7,080 nucleotides of DNA from Promethearchaeota archaeon (GTDB taxonomy: Archaea > Asgardarchaeota > Lokiarchaeia > Sigynarchaeales > SOKP01). How positions within the stretch are numbered: position 1 is the stretch's first letter; each line of letters starts with the position of its first letter. Both the position numbers and the translations under genes were made by a program. The DNA lies in the NCBI GenBank assembly GCA_004524515.1, contig SDNV01000138.1:1-7080 (forward strand). The letters run 5' to 3'. Below, one piece after another: positions 1 to 6,083 of the stretch. The notes under the pieces are model-generated. The model saw nothing but the letters and a program-made list of their open reading frames with translations. It ran no database searches and was not told where the DNA came from.

Positions 1-667
1 ATAAAGTGATAAATAATTGCCAATATAATGGATTTTCCAAAAAAACATATAGCAAGAACCTCATTATCGGAATTATAGTAATAAGCGTATTTAAAAAAAG
101 GGGATAACATTCATTGATATCGGTAACAGAAAAAGCAATTGTTAAAGATTTGTATAATAAATAGATAATGATTGATAATAGGATAAGTGCTACTAATATC
201 TCCGTGTATAGATCAAAACTATAATTTATTAGTGAAATATCTGAAATTACAAATTCAAGAGGCGTTGAGCTCATGGATATAAAATGAATTGAATCTTCTC
301 GATGTAAATCGCCAATTAATAATCCAAAAAGGAGCGCAAAATAAATATTTGGAAGAGCTCGAAATTTTTCATAATCCTTGAAAAAGGCATAAATTATCGA
401 ATAAATAATTAAAAAAATGATATATGAAAATATCGAAAATTTCCAAAAGAGAAGATTAATACTATCAGAAAAATAGAATACTACCGAAAAGAGAAACAGT
501 GAAGAATAAATTATACCTCCAATTAGAATTGCGGCGGCATTAAGATAGGAGATAAGTTTGGTCCCATAATCATCTTTCTTCTTTAAGATATGAACTATTG
601 TATGTACAGAAATATAAAAAATGAAAATATAACCAGTGATGAATGAAACTGAAGCTACACTTATCAT
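1..667 (-). CDS. Multi-pass membrane protein, partial (C-terminus beyond left edge), paralogue of the upstream neighbour
   Basis: An open minus-strand frame of 222 codons starts with ATG at 667-665 and stays open to the left edge, so the C-terminus is missing. The product begins MISVASVSF and has about six to seven hydrophobic helices (roughly residues 5-26, 41-63, 73-96, 106-119, 154-172, 188-208 and one at the edge). It starts 38 bases after the stop of the upstream gene on the same strand, so the two are probably cotranscribed. It aligns with that neighbour: from K31-D32 to F74-W75-K76 here matches K25-D26 to F68-W69-K70 there without a gap, followed by a conserved K, P and FG. The neighbour carries a soluble longin-like domain after its helices, and the same may lie off the window here (inference). 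A purine-rich AAGAGAT precedes the ATG. No enzymatic motif is visible and the function is unknown. Confidence 0.85.
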   Translation of the reverse strand, partial: MISVASVSFITGYIFIFYISVHTIVHILKKKDDYGTKLISYLNAAAILIGGIIYSSLFLFSVVFYFSDSINLLFWKFSIFSYIIFLIIYSIIYAFFKDYEKFRALPNIYFALLFGLLIGDLHREDSIHFISMSSTPLEFVISDISLINYSFDLYTEILVALILLSIIIYLLYKSLTIAFSVTDINECYPLFLNTLITIIPIMRFLLYVFLENPLYWQLFITL

Positions 668-705
668 TTTTTATCTCTTATTTATTAAATTTTTTCTAAG
701 TTCTT

Positions 706-1803
706 TTATGATAACATATATAATTTAAACTCTTCTTTTAAGAGTTCAGTAGTTTGCTTAAATTCTGACACGTCAATTAAACCCTTCAAGTTCAATAACA
801 TTTCTCCATGTTTCTCAGAGAATTTTTGATTAAAACTTTTTAGAGTCTTTTCCAAGAGGGGACTTTTATGTTTTGCAATCAACAAGCTAGCATAGCCTAA
901 TTTATTATTAAATTGGAAAAGAATCCCATGATCTTTTAGATTAATCGAACTGATTTGATTTTCAATGTTCGAGAAATTAGATAAAATATGGTTGATACCA
1001 ATTAAAATACTTCCTTTTAATAAAGATTGTTCTACTTCTTGATTTGTTTCAAAATCATATGAGTATAATAACACACCTGATTTATGGAAAATAATAAAAT
1101 TATATAACTTATTAGTAAAAATCACAAATATTGAGGGTTTTGTGATAATAACATAGAAAAAACAAAAAAGATCACTTAGATAGAGAATTATATGGATATG
1201 CTTAAAAAGATCATTCATTGTATAAATATAGAATAAATAAATAATCGTATTAACACTTAAAAGAGTCGCATAAAACGTATAAAGCTTTCCTAATCCTCTA
1301 TCGCTAACGTTTGAAAATCTGGTTAATTGAAAAAAAATTAACACTCCTATTATCATAATGTATAAAATCAAGCTTAAGTTAGCCAATTGGTAATTATTAA
1401 AGTTAAAGTAATAATCTTGATTAATTTGAGTTATAGTTATGGAGTTTGGGAGCAATAAAAGGCTAAGGATCGCTCCAAAAAATATTAAAAATATGAGTAA
1501 AGGGATATGTTTGATTTTACTGTTTTTGTATAATTCTAAAATGTTATAAGATATCAAAAGGACTAATGAGAAGGAATAAAAGATCATTGATAATTTCCAA
1601 AATACTAAAGCTACATCTTCAGTTATATAATGAGCTGTAGAAAATGTAAAAAGGAAAAAATATCCATAATGGAGAAAATTAATGAGGGCAGTAATAATTA
1701 TGAAGCTTGTTTCTGCCTTATTGATATCTTTACGAACTATGGCAATCGTAATACCACTGAGGAAAATAACGATAAAAATTGAATTATATATATACGTATG
1801 CAT
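706..1803 (-). CDS. Seven-helix membrane protein with C-terminal longin/roadblock-like domain
   Basis: The 365-aa product has about seven hydrophobic segments (near residues 7-23, 33-55, 66-90, 100-118, 139-160, 173-195 and 203-222), then a soluble domain at about 234-345. The soluble part reads as a profilin-like fold: a beta hairpin around F239-H-K-S-G-V-L-L-Y-S-Y, a helix around L262-K-G-S-I-L-I-G-I-N, further strands near H292-G-I-L-F-Q-F and Y304-A-S-L-L-I-A, and a long helix near 315-331. This is the layout of longin/roadblock domains, which in Asgard archaea and eukaryotes often bind or regulate small GTPases. That assignment rests on pattern only. The architecture (helical bundle plus cytosolic sensor fold) suggests a membrane receptor or GTPase-recruiting platform, which is inference. 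The ATG at 1803 leads directly into the first helix. It is the first gene of a likely two-gene unit with the paralogue to its left. Confidence 0.88.
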   Translation of the reverse strand: MHTYIYNSIFIVIFLSGITIAIVRKDINKAETSFIIITALINFLHYGYFFLFTFSTAHYITEDVALVFWKLSMIFYSFSLVLLISYNILELYKNSKIKHIPLLIFLIFFGAILSLLLLPNSITITQINQDYYFNFNNYQLANLSLILYIMIIGVLIFFQLTRFSNVSDRGLGKLYTFYATLLSVNTIIYLFYIYTMNDLFKHIHIILYLSDLFCFFYVIITKPSIFVIFTNKLYNFIIFHKSGVLLYSYDFETNQEVEQSLLKGSILIGINHILSNFSNIENQISSINLKDHGILFQFNNKLGYASLLIAKHKSPLLEKTLKSFNQKFSEKHGEMLLNLKGLIDVSEFKQTTELLKEEFKLYMLS

Positions 1804-1861
1804 TTTTCGCGCTCAATATTACGATTAATAATTCCTAAACATTTAAGTTATATTCCAACTT

Positions 1862-1871
1862 TAATATAAAT
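1862..1871 (-). promoter_or_regulatory. TATA-like promoter for the membrane-protein pair
   Basis: On the minus strand this reads ATTTATATTA, close to the archaeal TATA consensus. It lies about 60 bases before the ATG at 1803, so a start of transcription about 25 bases downstream would give a leader of roughly 35-40 bases. Its presence suggests that the membrane-protein pair is transcribed separately from the TrmO-like gene upstream. Assigned by eye. Confidence 0.45.
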
Positions 1872-1896
1872 TTTTATTTAAGATTTTATAATTTTG

Positions 1897-1919
1897 TAGA
1901 AAAATGGAAGAAGAAGTAA
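1897..1919 (-). terminator. Pyrimidine/T-rich tract after the TrmO-like gene
   Basis: Just downstream of the TrmO-like stop, the minus strand carries a run built from CTTCTTCTTCC followed by TTTTTCT. Archaeal termination commonly uses T-rich tracts without a strong hairpin, and this one lies between the stop at 1925 and the next promoter. It is a plausible but unproven terminator. Confidence 0.3.
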
Positions 1920-1924
1920 ATGGA

Positions 1925-2431
1925 TTAACTTTTTTTATTTTTTATATTACCTTGTAGCCATCCAATTTTATTGGTTTTATAATTATCAAAATAAGGCACA
2001 TATGGTTTGATATCAAGTATAGGCGTGCGGTTTAGGACATCAAGATTCTTTACATGAATCTTATTAATTTTCACTTTTAGTATAGAAAAAATCGATAATC
2101 CTATTGGATTTGGACGAAAAGGAGTTCTAGTAGCAAAAACTCCCTTTTTTTCATTTGATAAAAATGGTTTTGATTGAAGAGGGACTGGAGGTTTCACCAT
2201 ATCAAAATAATATAAACAGTATATGTGAGAAAACCCATTTAAGGCCCGCAATCCGATTTCATATTCTGGAAAGATTTCAAGCATTCCTTCTGCTTCAGAC
2301 ATTTTAGATTGAATTGGAATGCCCTTTAAAGATTCAAAAGGAGAATGAATGATTCCAATCGGAGAAAAACAAATTTTATCAGGAATACATCGGTCCTTAT
2401 ATTCAATTAGTTCTCTTTTAGTGATCTCCAT
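1925..2431 (-). CDS. trmO: TrmO/TsaA-family tRNA (t6A37) N6-methyltransferase
   Basis: The 168-aa product carries the signatures of the TsaA/TrmO (UPF0066) beta-barrel family: P24-I-G-I-I-H-S-P-F near the start, G60-L-R-A-L-N-G-F-S-H-I-Y, the hallmark R102-T-P-F-R-P-N-P-I-G-L-S, and near the end a T136-P-I-L-D-I-K-P-Y-V-P block. Characterised members use S-adenosylmethionine to methylate N6-threonylcarbamoyladenosine at position 37 of certain threonine tRNAs, in the cytosol. The length fits the single-domain archaeal form; the E. coli enzyme has an extra C-terminal domain. One variation is N134-R135 where many members have Asp-Gly before T-P. The first 20 residues are a charged extension ahead of the core. 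The gene is divergent from the DNA methyltransferase gene and has its own upstream TATA-like site. The archaeal substrate is assumed from the family. Confidence 0.92.
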   Translation of the reverse strand: MEITKRELIEYKDRCIPDKICFSPIGIIHSPFESLKGIPIQSKMSEAEGMLEIFPEYEIGLRALNGFSHIYCLYYFDMVKPPVPLQSKPFLSNEKKGVFATRTPFRPNPIGLSIFSILKVKINKIHVKNLDVLNRTPILDIKPYVPYFDNYKTNKIGWLQGNIKNKKS

Positions 2432-2475
2432 AATTCAACTCTATCTCTTTTCAATGATAAGCTTTTTCATGAATA

Positions 2476-2487
2476 TTTTATTATAAG
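2476..2487. promoter_or_regulatory. Shared divergent TATA region between trmO and the DNA methyltransferase gene
   Basis: The 86-base gap between the two divergent starts holds one obvious AT box. On the plus strand TTTTATTATA ends about 33 bases before the ATG at 2518, giving a very short leader or leaderless transcript, and no Shine-Dalgarno motif precedes that ATG. On the minus strand the same bases read CTTATAATA, about 50 bases before the ATG at 2431. The two promoters would therefore overlap. Assigned by eye. Confidence 0.4.
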
Positions 2488-2517
2488 TAAAATAACATTC
2501 AAATTATAGATTAATCA

Positions 2518-4389
2518 ATGCTTTCATTTCAGCAATTCATACAAGGAGACAAGATCGTTTCTAAATTAAAGAAATATTATCTTAAGAGCCCTTTTGATGA
2601 AAAAGAAATAGCAAAATTAAACCTCTTAATTCAAGAGATAATAAAGGTCAAAGAAAATAAGTGCATGGATAAAAATGTTGATTTACTTAGCCAAATATAT
2701 GAAAAAGAAATAAATTTTAAGGATCGTCGAAAATTAGGAGAAATTTATACCCCGATTAGTGTTGTTCGAAAAATACTAAAAAAGGTTGGTTATACTAAAA
2801 ATAATAATATCACTAAAAAGACCATTATTGATATTAGTTGTGGAGCTGGAAGTTTTTTAATTGAAGCAATCGAATTATTAAAAAAGAAATTGTTGAAAGA
2901 TTATAATGATTTTAATACTATTACCCCAAATGCAGATAATTTAATCGAGATATTAAATAAGATAAGAGATTGTGTTTATGGAATCGATTTAAATCCAATA
3001 GCATGCATTCTTTGTCAATTAAATATGTTTTTGTGCTTGATGGATTTAATAAGAATTATAAAATTAAGGCAACCTCATTATGAATTTCCATTATTTAACA
3101 TCGTTAATTCAGATACTATACAAATAAAATTTGATAAAAAATACGATTTCATTGTAGGAAACCCTCCATATTTGTTTATACGAGATATCCCAGTTTCTCA
3201 ACGTAAGATAATTGAATCTCAAAATCTAAAAACAAATTCGGGACAATATGACTTATATCAAATCTTTATTGAATTAGGTATTCGATTATTGAATGAGAAA
3301 GGTCATTTAGGGTTCATCGTTCCAGATTCAATCCTCGTCCTATCAAACAGAAAAGAAATCCGGAAGTATATATACGAAAATACAAAAATAAGCCACATCT
3401 CAATAGTGGGATCTCAATTTAATGAACCAGTGGTTTCTAATATTATAATCATCCTTCAAAGAGAGTCTCAAAGAATAAACAGGATAAAAAATGAAATGCA
3501 AGTTTCGAATGACTTAAATCATACTAATATAATTCTGCCACAAATGATTATTGAGAAGTTCAACTACAAATTTCTTGTTAATCTTGATTCTTTAGATCTT
3601 CTAATATTAGAAAAAATGATTCAAGTCCCGAAACTTGGAGATTTACTAAAAGATCAGAGATTCAAAATGATTTTAGCAAGGGGTGTTGAATTGAACAAAA
3701 GTGGTAAGGTTATATTCTGTGATACTTGTAAAATGTATCTTCCTGTTCCAAAGGCAAGTTTGAAATGTAATTCCTGTGAATCAACTCTAAAAAAGAGTTC
3801 TGTGGAAAAAATCATTCAAAAAGAAATAGGAAATATTGAGACTGATAATTTTAGAAGATTATTATACTCAATTAATCGTTATGAAATAAAAGAATGTAGA
3901 TACATCCGAATCAATAAACCTGGCATCAACTACAAATCAGAAGAAATATATAAAGATCGCATCGTGATACGGCAATTAAATCAAAATAACTTAATATGTG
4001 CTACATATGATAAGTTCTCTTATACAACTCAATCATTCTACAATTTAAAAGTAAAAAATTCCCAACATCCTGAATTTACTGATTTTTATTTACTAGGATT
4101 ATTAAATTCAAGTTTATTATCATATTATTTCATTAAATCTTTCGGTTCATATAAAAAACTATTTCCTCGGATTTTAATTGAAAAAATTGAATCATTACCG
4201 ATAAAAGTACCTATAACTGAAAAAGAAAAGGCTCTTTCAATTCAAATCCATCAATATGTAGAAAAATTAATCAAAAAAAATACTGCCGATCCTAAAATAA
4301 TGGAGGAAATTGATAAATTGATTTATGATTTGTATGAAATCGATAAAAGATCAATTAAACATGTTAAATCTTCCCTGAAAGTCACATAG
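2518..4389 (+). CDS. TaqI/Eco57I-type N6-adenine DNA methyltransferase with zinc ribbon, apparently without nuclease
   Basis: The 623-aa product has the ordered motifs of N6-adenine DNA methyltransferases: R70-R-K-L-G-E-I-Y-T-P (motif X region), the AdoMet-binding D105-I-S-C-G-A-G-S-F (motif I), Y154-G-I-D-L-N-P (motif II) and the catalytic N215-P-P-Y (motif IV), then Q243-Y-D-L-Y and H263-L-G-F-I-V-P-D. The C-terminal half resembles TaqI-type specificity regions, with R388-G-V-E, L526-G-L-L-N-S-S and F549-P-R-I-L-I-E-K. Four cysteines (401, 404, 417, 420) form a CxxC-x12-CxxC zinc ribbon in the presumed target-recognition part. The N-terminal 65 residues are helical and show no PD-(D/E)xK motif. 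At 623 aa it is longer than M.TaqI but much shorter than typical type IIG restriction-modification enzymes, so it is probably a solitary methyltransferase, or its nuclease lies elsewhere. Its target sequence cannot be read from the protein. Confidence 0.92.
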   Translation: MLSFQQFIQGDKIVSKLKKYYLKSPFDEKEIAKLNLLIQEIIKVKENKCMDKNVDLLSQIYEKEINFKDRRKLGEIYTPISVVRKILKKVGYTKNNNITKKTIIDISCGAGSFLIEAIELLKKKLLKDYNDFNTITPNADNLIEILNKIRDCVYGIDLNPIACILCQLNMFLCLMDLIRIIKLRQPHYEFPLFNIVNSDTIQIKFDKKYDFIVGNPPYLFIRDIPVSQRKIIESQNLKTNSGQYDLYQIFIELGIRLLNEKGHLGFIVPDSILVLSNRKEIRKYIYENTKISHISIVGSQFNEPVVSNIIIILQRESQRINRIKNEMQVSNDLNHTNIILPQMIIEKFNYKFLVNLDSLDLLILEKMIQVPKLGDLLKDQRFKMILARGVELNKSGKVIFCDTCKMYLPVPKASLKCNSCESTLKKSSVEKIIQKEIGNIETDNFRRLLYSINRYEIKECRYIRINKPGINYKSEEIYKDRIVIRQLNQNNLICATYDKFSYTTQSFYNLKVKNSQHPEFTDFYLLGLLNSSLLSYYFIKSFGSYKKLFPRILIEKIESLPIKVPITEKEKALSIQIHQYVEKLIKKNTADPKIMEEIDKLIYDLYEIDKRSIKHVKSSLKVT

Positions 4390-4554
4390 CTAAACTAAAG
4401 CTTTCTTAGAGAGATAAGTATTTAAAATGCGATCCCATTTTTCAGCTAATTCTGTAAGTCCCGTTTTCTTGAATAAAGAGACTGCTCGTGTTAGTATATC
4501 TTCTATCTCCTTAGTTCTATTCCCATTGATATGATTTAAAGTATAATTTTCCAT
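4390..4554 (-). CDS. Small helical protein A (54 aa), paralogue of the 49-aa neighbour
   Basis: A minus-strand frame of 54 codons plus TAG, starting with ATG at 4554-4552. The product begins MENYTLNHING and is charged, with two amphipathic helices, roughly residues 15-31 and 33-50. Its C-terminal part (G32-L-T-E-L-A-E-K, then R42-I-L-N-T-Y) matches the neighbouring 49-aa protein: 13 of the last 29 positions are identical and the C-termini align without gaps. Such conservation between adjacent frames supports real coding. The pattern resembles one TPR-like helical hairpin, which suggests protein binding (inference). A TATA-like box lies about 30 bases upstream, consistent with a near-leaderless transcript. 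Its stop codon abuts the stop of the converging methyltransferase gene. Function unknown. Confidence 0.72.
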   Translation of the reverse strand: MENYTLNHINGNRTKEIEDILTRAVSLFKKTGLTELAEKWDRILNTYLSKKALV

Positions 4555-4580
4555 TATAATTTTCTATTCAAATGGAAGGA

Positions 4581-4590
4581 ATATAAAAAG
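4581..4590 (-). promoter_or_regulatory. TATA-like promoter for small protein A
   Basis: The minus strand reads CTTTTTATAT, centred about 30 bases before the ATG at 4554. This places transcription start almost at the start codon, as in leaderless archaeal mRNAs. It argues that the two small genes can be transcribed separately despite being in tandem. Confidence 0.42.
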
Positions 4591-4628
4591 GAGTATCATG
4601 AAGATGAATTTTGGATAATATTTAGAAA

Positions 4629-4778
4629 TTACACAATGTCTTTTGTTTTATTATAATTTTTTAAAATTCTCTCGCTTTTTTCAGATAATTCTTTTAAACC
4701 AACTTGATCAAAATATCTTTTCATTTTTCCAAGTAACCTAGCGATATTTTCTTCGTATTCTAAATTATTAGTCTCCAT
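4629..4778 (-). CDS. Small helical protein B (49 aa), paralogue of small protein A
   Basis: A minus-strand frame of 49 codons plus TAA, starting with ATG at 4778-4776. The product begins METNNLEYEEN and has two predicted amphipathic helices, about residues 9-25 and 28-43. Its second half (G27-L-K-E-L-S-E-K, then R37-I-L-K-N-Y) matches protein A, 74 bases downstream on the same strand. Substitutions are conservative and there are no gaps in the C-terminal 29 residues, so the pair looks like an old tandem duplication under selection. No signal peptide, membrane segment or cysteine pair is visible. A single TPR-like hairpin is the closest structural description I can offer. It is divergent from the roadblock-GTPase gene, with 157 bases between the starts. 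Confidence 0.72.
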   Translation of the reverse strand: METNNLEYEENIARLLGKMKRYFDQVGLKELSEKSERILKNYNKTKDIV

Positions 4779-4810
4779 ACAAGTATATTCACTTTGTTTC
4801 TTTTTAAAAA

Positions 4811-4820
4811 GTTATATATT
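4811..4820 (-). promoter_or_regulatory. TATA-like promoter for small protein B
   Basis: The minus strand reads AATATATAAC about 35-40 bases before the ATG at 4778, a good archaeal TATA match that predicts a leader of about ten bases. Confidence 0.45.
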
Positions 4821-4870
4821 ATGGGGATAATGAGAAGTGTGAATCATAATATCAGTCTATTATAACTATA

Positions 4871-4880
4871 TTTATATATA
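4871..4880 (+). promoter_or_regulatory. Strong TATA box for the roadblock-GTPase gene
   Basis: The plus strand reads TTTATATATA, an almost ideal archaeal TATA box, 55 bases before the TTG start. Expected transcription start is near 4900-4905, leaving a leader of about 30 bases. A weak GAGTG at 4924-4928 lies seven bases before the TTG and could serve as ribosome binding site. Confidence 0.55.
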
Positions 4881-4935
4881 ATTTCTATTATACAAGATGT
4901 AATAATCAAATAAAACATTTTAAGAGTGCTTATAC

Positions 4936-5910
4936 TTGGAGAACCTCCCAAATCTTGACCTTTTAAACGAACTTTTAAGAATTTACATGTCGGAAATGGA
5001 GGGCGCCATTGCAGTCGCGATTTGCGATAGAGATGGATTTATAATTGCCTCAGAAAGCAAGGAAGAAAAAGAAGGTGATGATTCTGTTATCGGAGCGATC
5101 TCCGCATTTTTAGATACATATATAGACAGAATTAAAAACGAATATCAAACTCAGAGCAATTTTTTTAACATTACATCAATGAAAGAAAAAAAATTTGCAT
5201 ACTGCAGCATGGGACCTAAATCTATATTGACCACAATAGCAGCCCCGACCACTTTAGACATTGAACTTAGAGTCTTTTCAGAACATATTGCAGGAAAAAT
5301 TGAATTAATTTTAGAAGGTAATAATGATATATCTATTGAAATTCCTGAAATTATTAGAGTCCTCTCACGATCAAGAGAGGGAAATTTACCAAAAGGAACT
5401 TTCACGTTAAAACTAATTTTAGTTGGAGATTATAGCGTGGGAAAAACTTCCTTAATAATGCGCTTTGTAGAAAATCGTTTTGCTGAAAATTATATTTCAA
5501 CTATTGGAGTTAATATTTCTAAGAAGACAATCGTTATGGCAGAAAATACGGAAGTACAACTTTTATTATGGGATATAGCAGGACAAATAGGCCAGATGGC
5601 TCCCTATAGAAAAAGATTTTACGAAGGCGCGAGCGCTGCTTTCATTGTGATTGATCGTACTAGAGGTAATTATGATACAAGCATTCAGAATTGGTTTGAT
5701 GATATTAAAAACGCCATCCCAGCCAATATTCCAATTGTAATTGTAGGAAACAAATCAGATTTAAAAGAACAAGATTTGACTACTAAGGATGAGATTAAGC
5801 AGATCGCAGAAAAACTTGGATTTCATTACATTTTAATTTCAGCAAAAACGGGAGAAAATGTAAATGAAGCTTTCTTGTATATTGCCTATCGATTTATTGA
5901 AAGAGTTTAA
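4936..5910 (+). CDS. Roadblock/LC7 domain fused to Ras/Rab-like small GTPase
   Basis: The 324-aa product has two parts. Residues 5-125 form a roadblock/LC7 (MglB-like) domain: a leading helix L9-L-N-E-L-L, then A26-V-A-I-C-D-R-D-G-F-I-I-A-S. Residues 155-324 form a small GTPase with P-loop G164-D-Y-S-V-G-K-T, switch I T189-I-G, switch II W212-D-I-A-G-Q, base-specificity N272-K-S-D and S302-A-K. All nucleotide-binding motifs and the Gln equivalent to Ras Q61 (Q217) are present, so it should bind and hydrolyse GTP. There is no C-terminal cysteine, hence no prenylation signal. Roadblock proteins of the MglB type regulate MglA-like GTPases, so the fusion may regulate itself or dimerise through the roadblock part (inference). 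The start is TTG: an in-frame stop lies at 4921-4923 with no ATG between, and the next ATG (4987) would remove the first roadblock helix. Confidence 0.93.
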   Translation: MENLPNLDLLNELLRIYMSEMEGAIAVAICDRDGFIIASESKEEKEGDDSVIGAISAFLDTYIDRIKNEYQTQSNFFNITSMKEKKFAYCSMGPKSILTTIAAPTTLDIELRVFSEHIAGKIELILEGNNDISIEIPEIIRVLSRSREGNLPKGTFTLKLILVGDYSVGKTSLIMRFVENRFAENYISTIGVNISKKTIVMAENTEVQLLLWDIAGQIGQMAPYRKRFYEGASAAFIVIDRTRGNYDTSIQNWFDDIKNAIPANIPIVIVGNKSDLKEQDLTTKDEIKQIAEKLGFHYILISAKTGENVNEAFLYIAYRFIERV

Positions 5911-5927
5911 GCTTTAATATTAAACTC
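5903..5927 (+). terminator. Stem-loop overlapping the roadblock-GTPase stop codon
   Basis: GAGTTTAA at 5903-5910 is perfectly complementary to TTAAACTC at 5920-5927, with a nine-base loop. The stop codon TAA is the end of the left arm. It is followed by A/T-rich sequence including ATTTTAATT. It could be a terminator or an mRNA 3'-end stabiliser. Confidence 0.4.
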
Positions 5928-6083
5928 AAAAATTTTAATTAATAGATAATTAAGTATAATTGTAGTATATTTATTTTAGAAATTAACTATTAGCAAATAA
6001 AAAATAAAAGAGGTTATCTAAAAATAGTATTAAAAGTCACCTTCAACGAAATATTTGCAACTTGAAATACCGCTGGTTATTTG
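5928..6083 (+). promoter_or_regulatory. Intergenic region with weak candidate promoter
   Basis: No coding frame is evident in this AT-rich stretch. AGTATTAAAAG at 6026-6035 is a weak TATA candidate about 50 bases before the next start. Another AT box (TATATTTATTTT, near 5968) is further away. No Shine-Dalgarno motif precedes the start at 6084. Confidence 0.25.

Noticed and set aside
4555..4628. Purine-rich GGAAGGAATATAAAAAGGAG on the plus strand as a ribosome binding site
   Set aside because: The ATG that follows opens a frame that stops after a few codons. The same bases make sense as the minus-strand promoter of the 54-aa gene.
2518..4778. A complete restriction-modification or toxin-antitoxin module formed by the methyltransferase and the two small genes
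   Set aside because: No nuclease motif is visible in any of the three, the small genes are on the opposite strand with their own promoters, and the two microproteins resemble each other rather than a toxin and an antitoxin.
5151..5405. Minus-strand 84-codon open frame
   Set aside because: It lies antisense within the roadblock-GTPase gene, whose plus-strand frame has clear domain motifs. The antisense product shows no recognisable pattern and no promoter, so it is a shadow.
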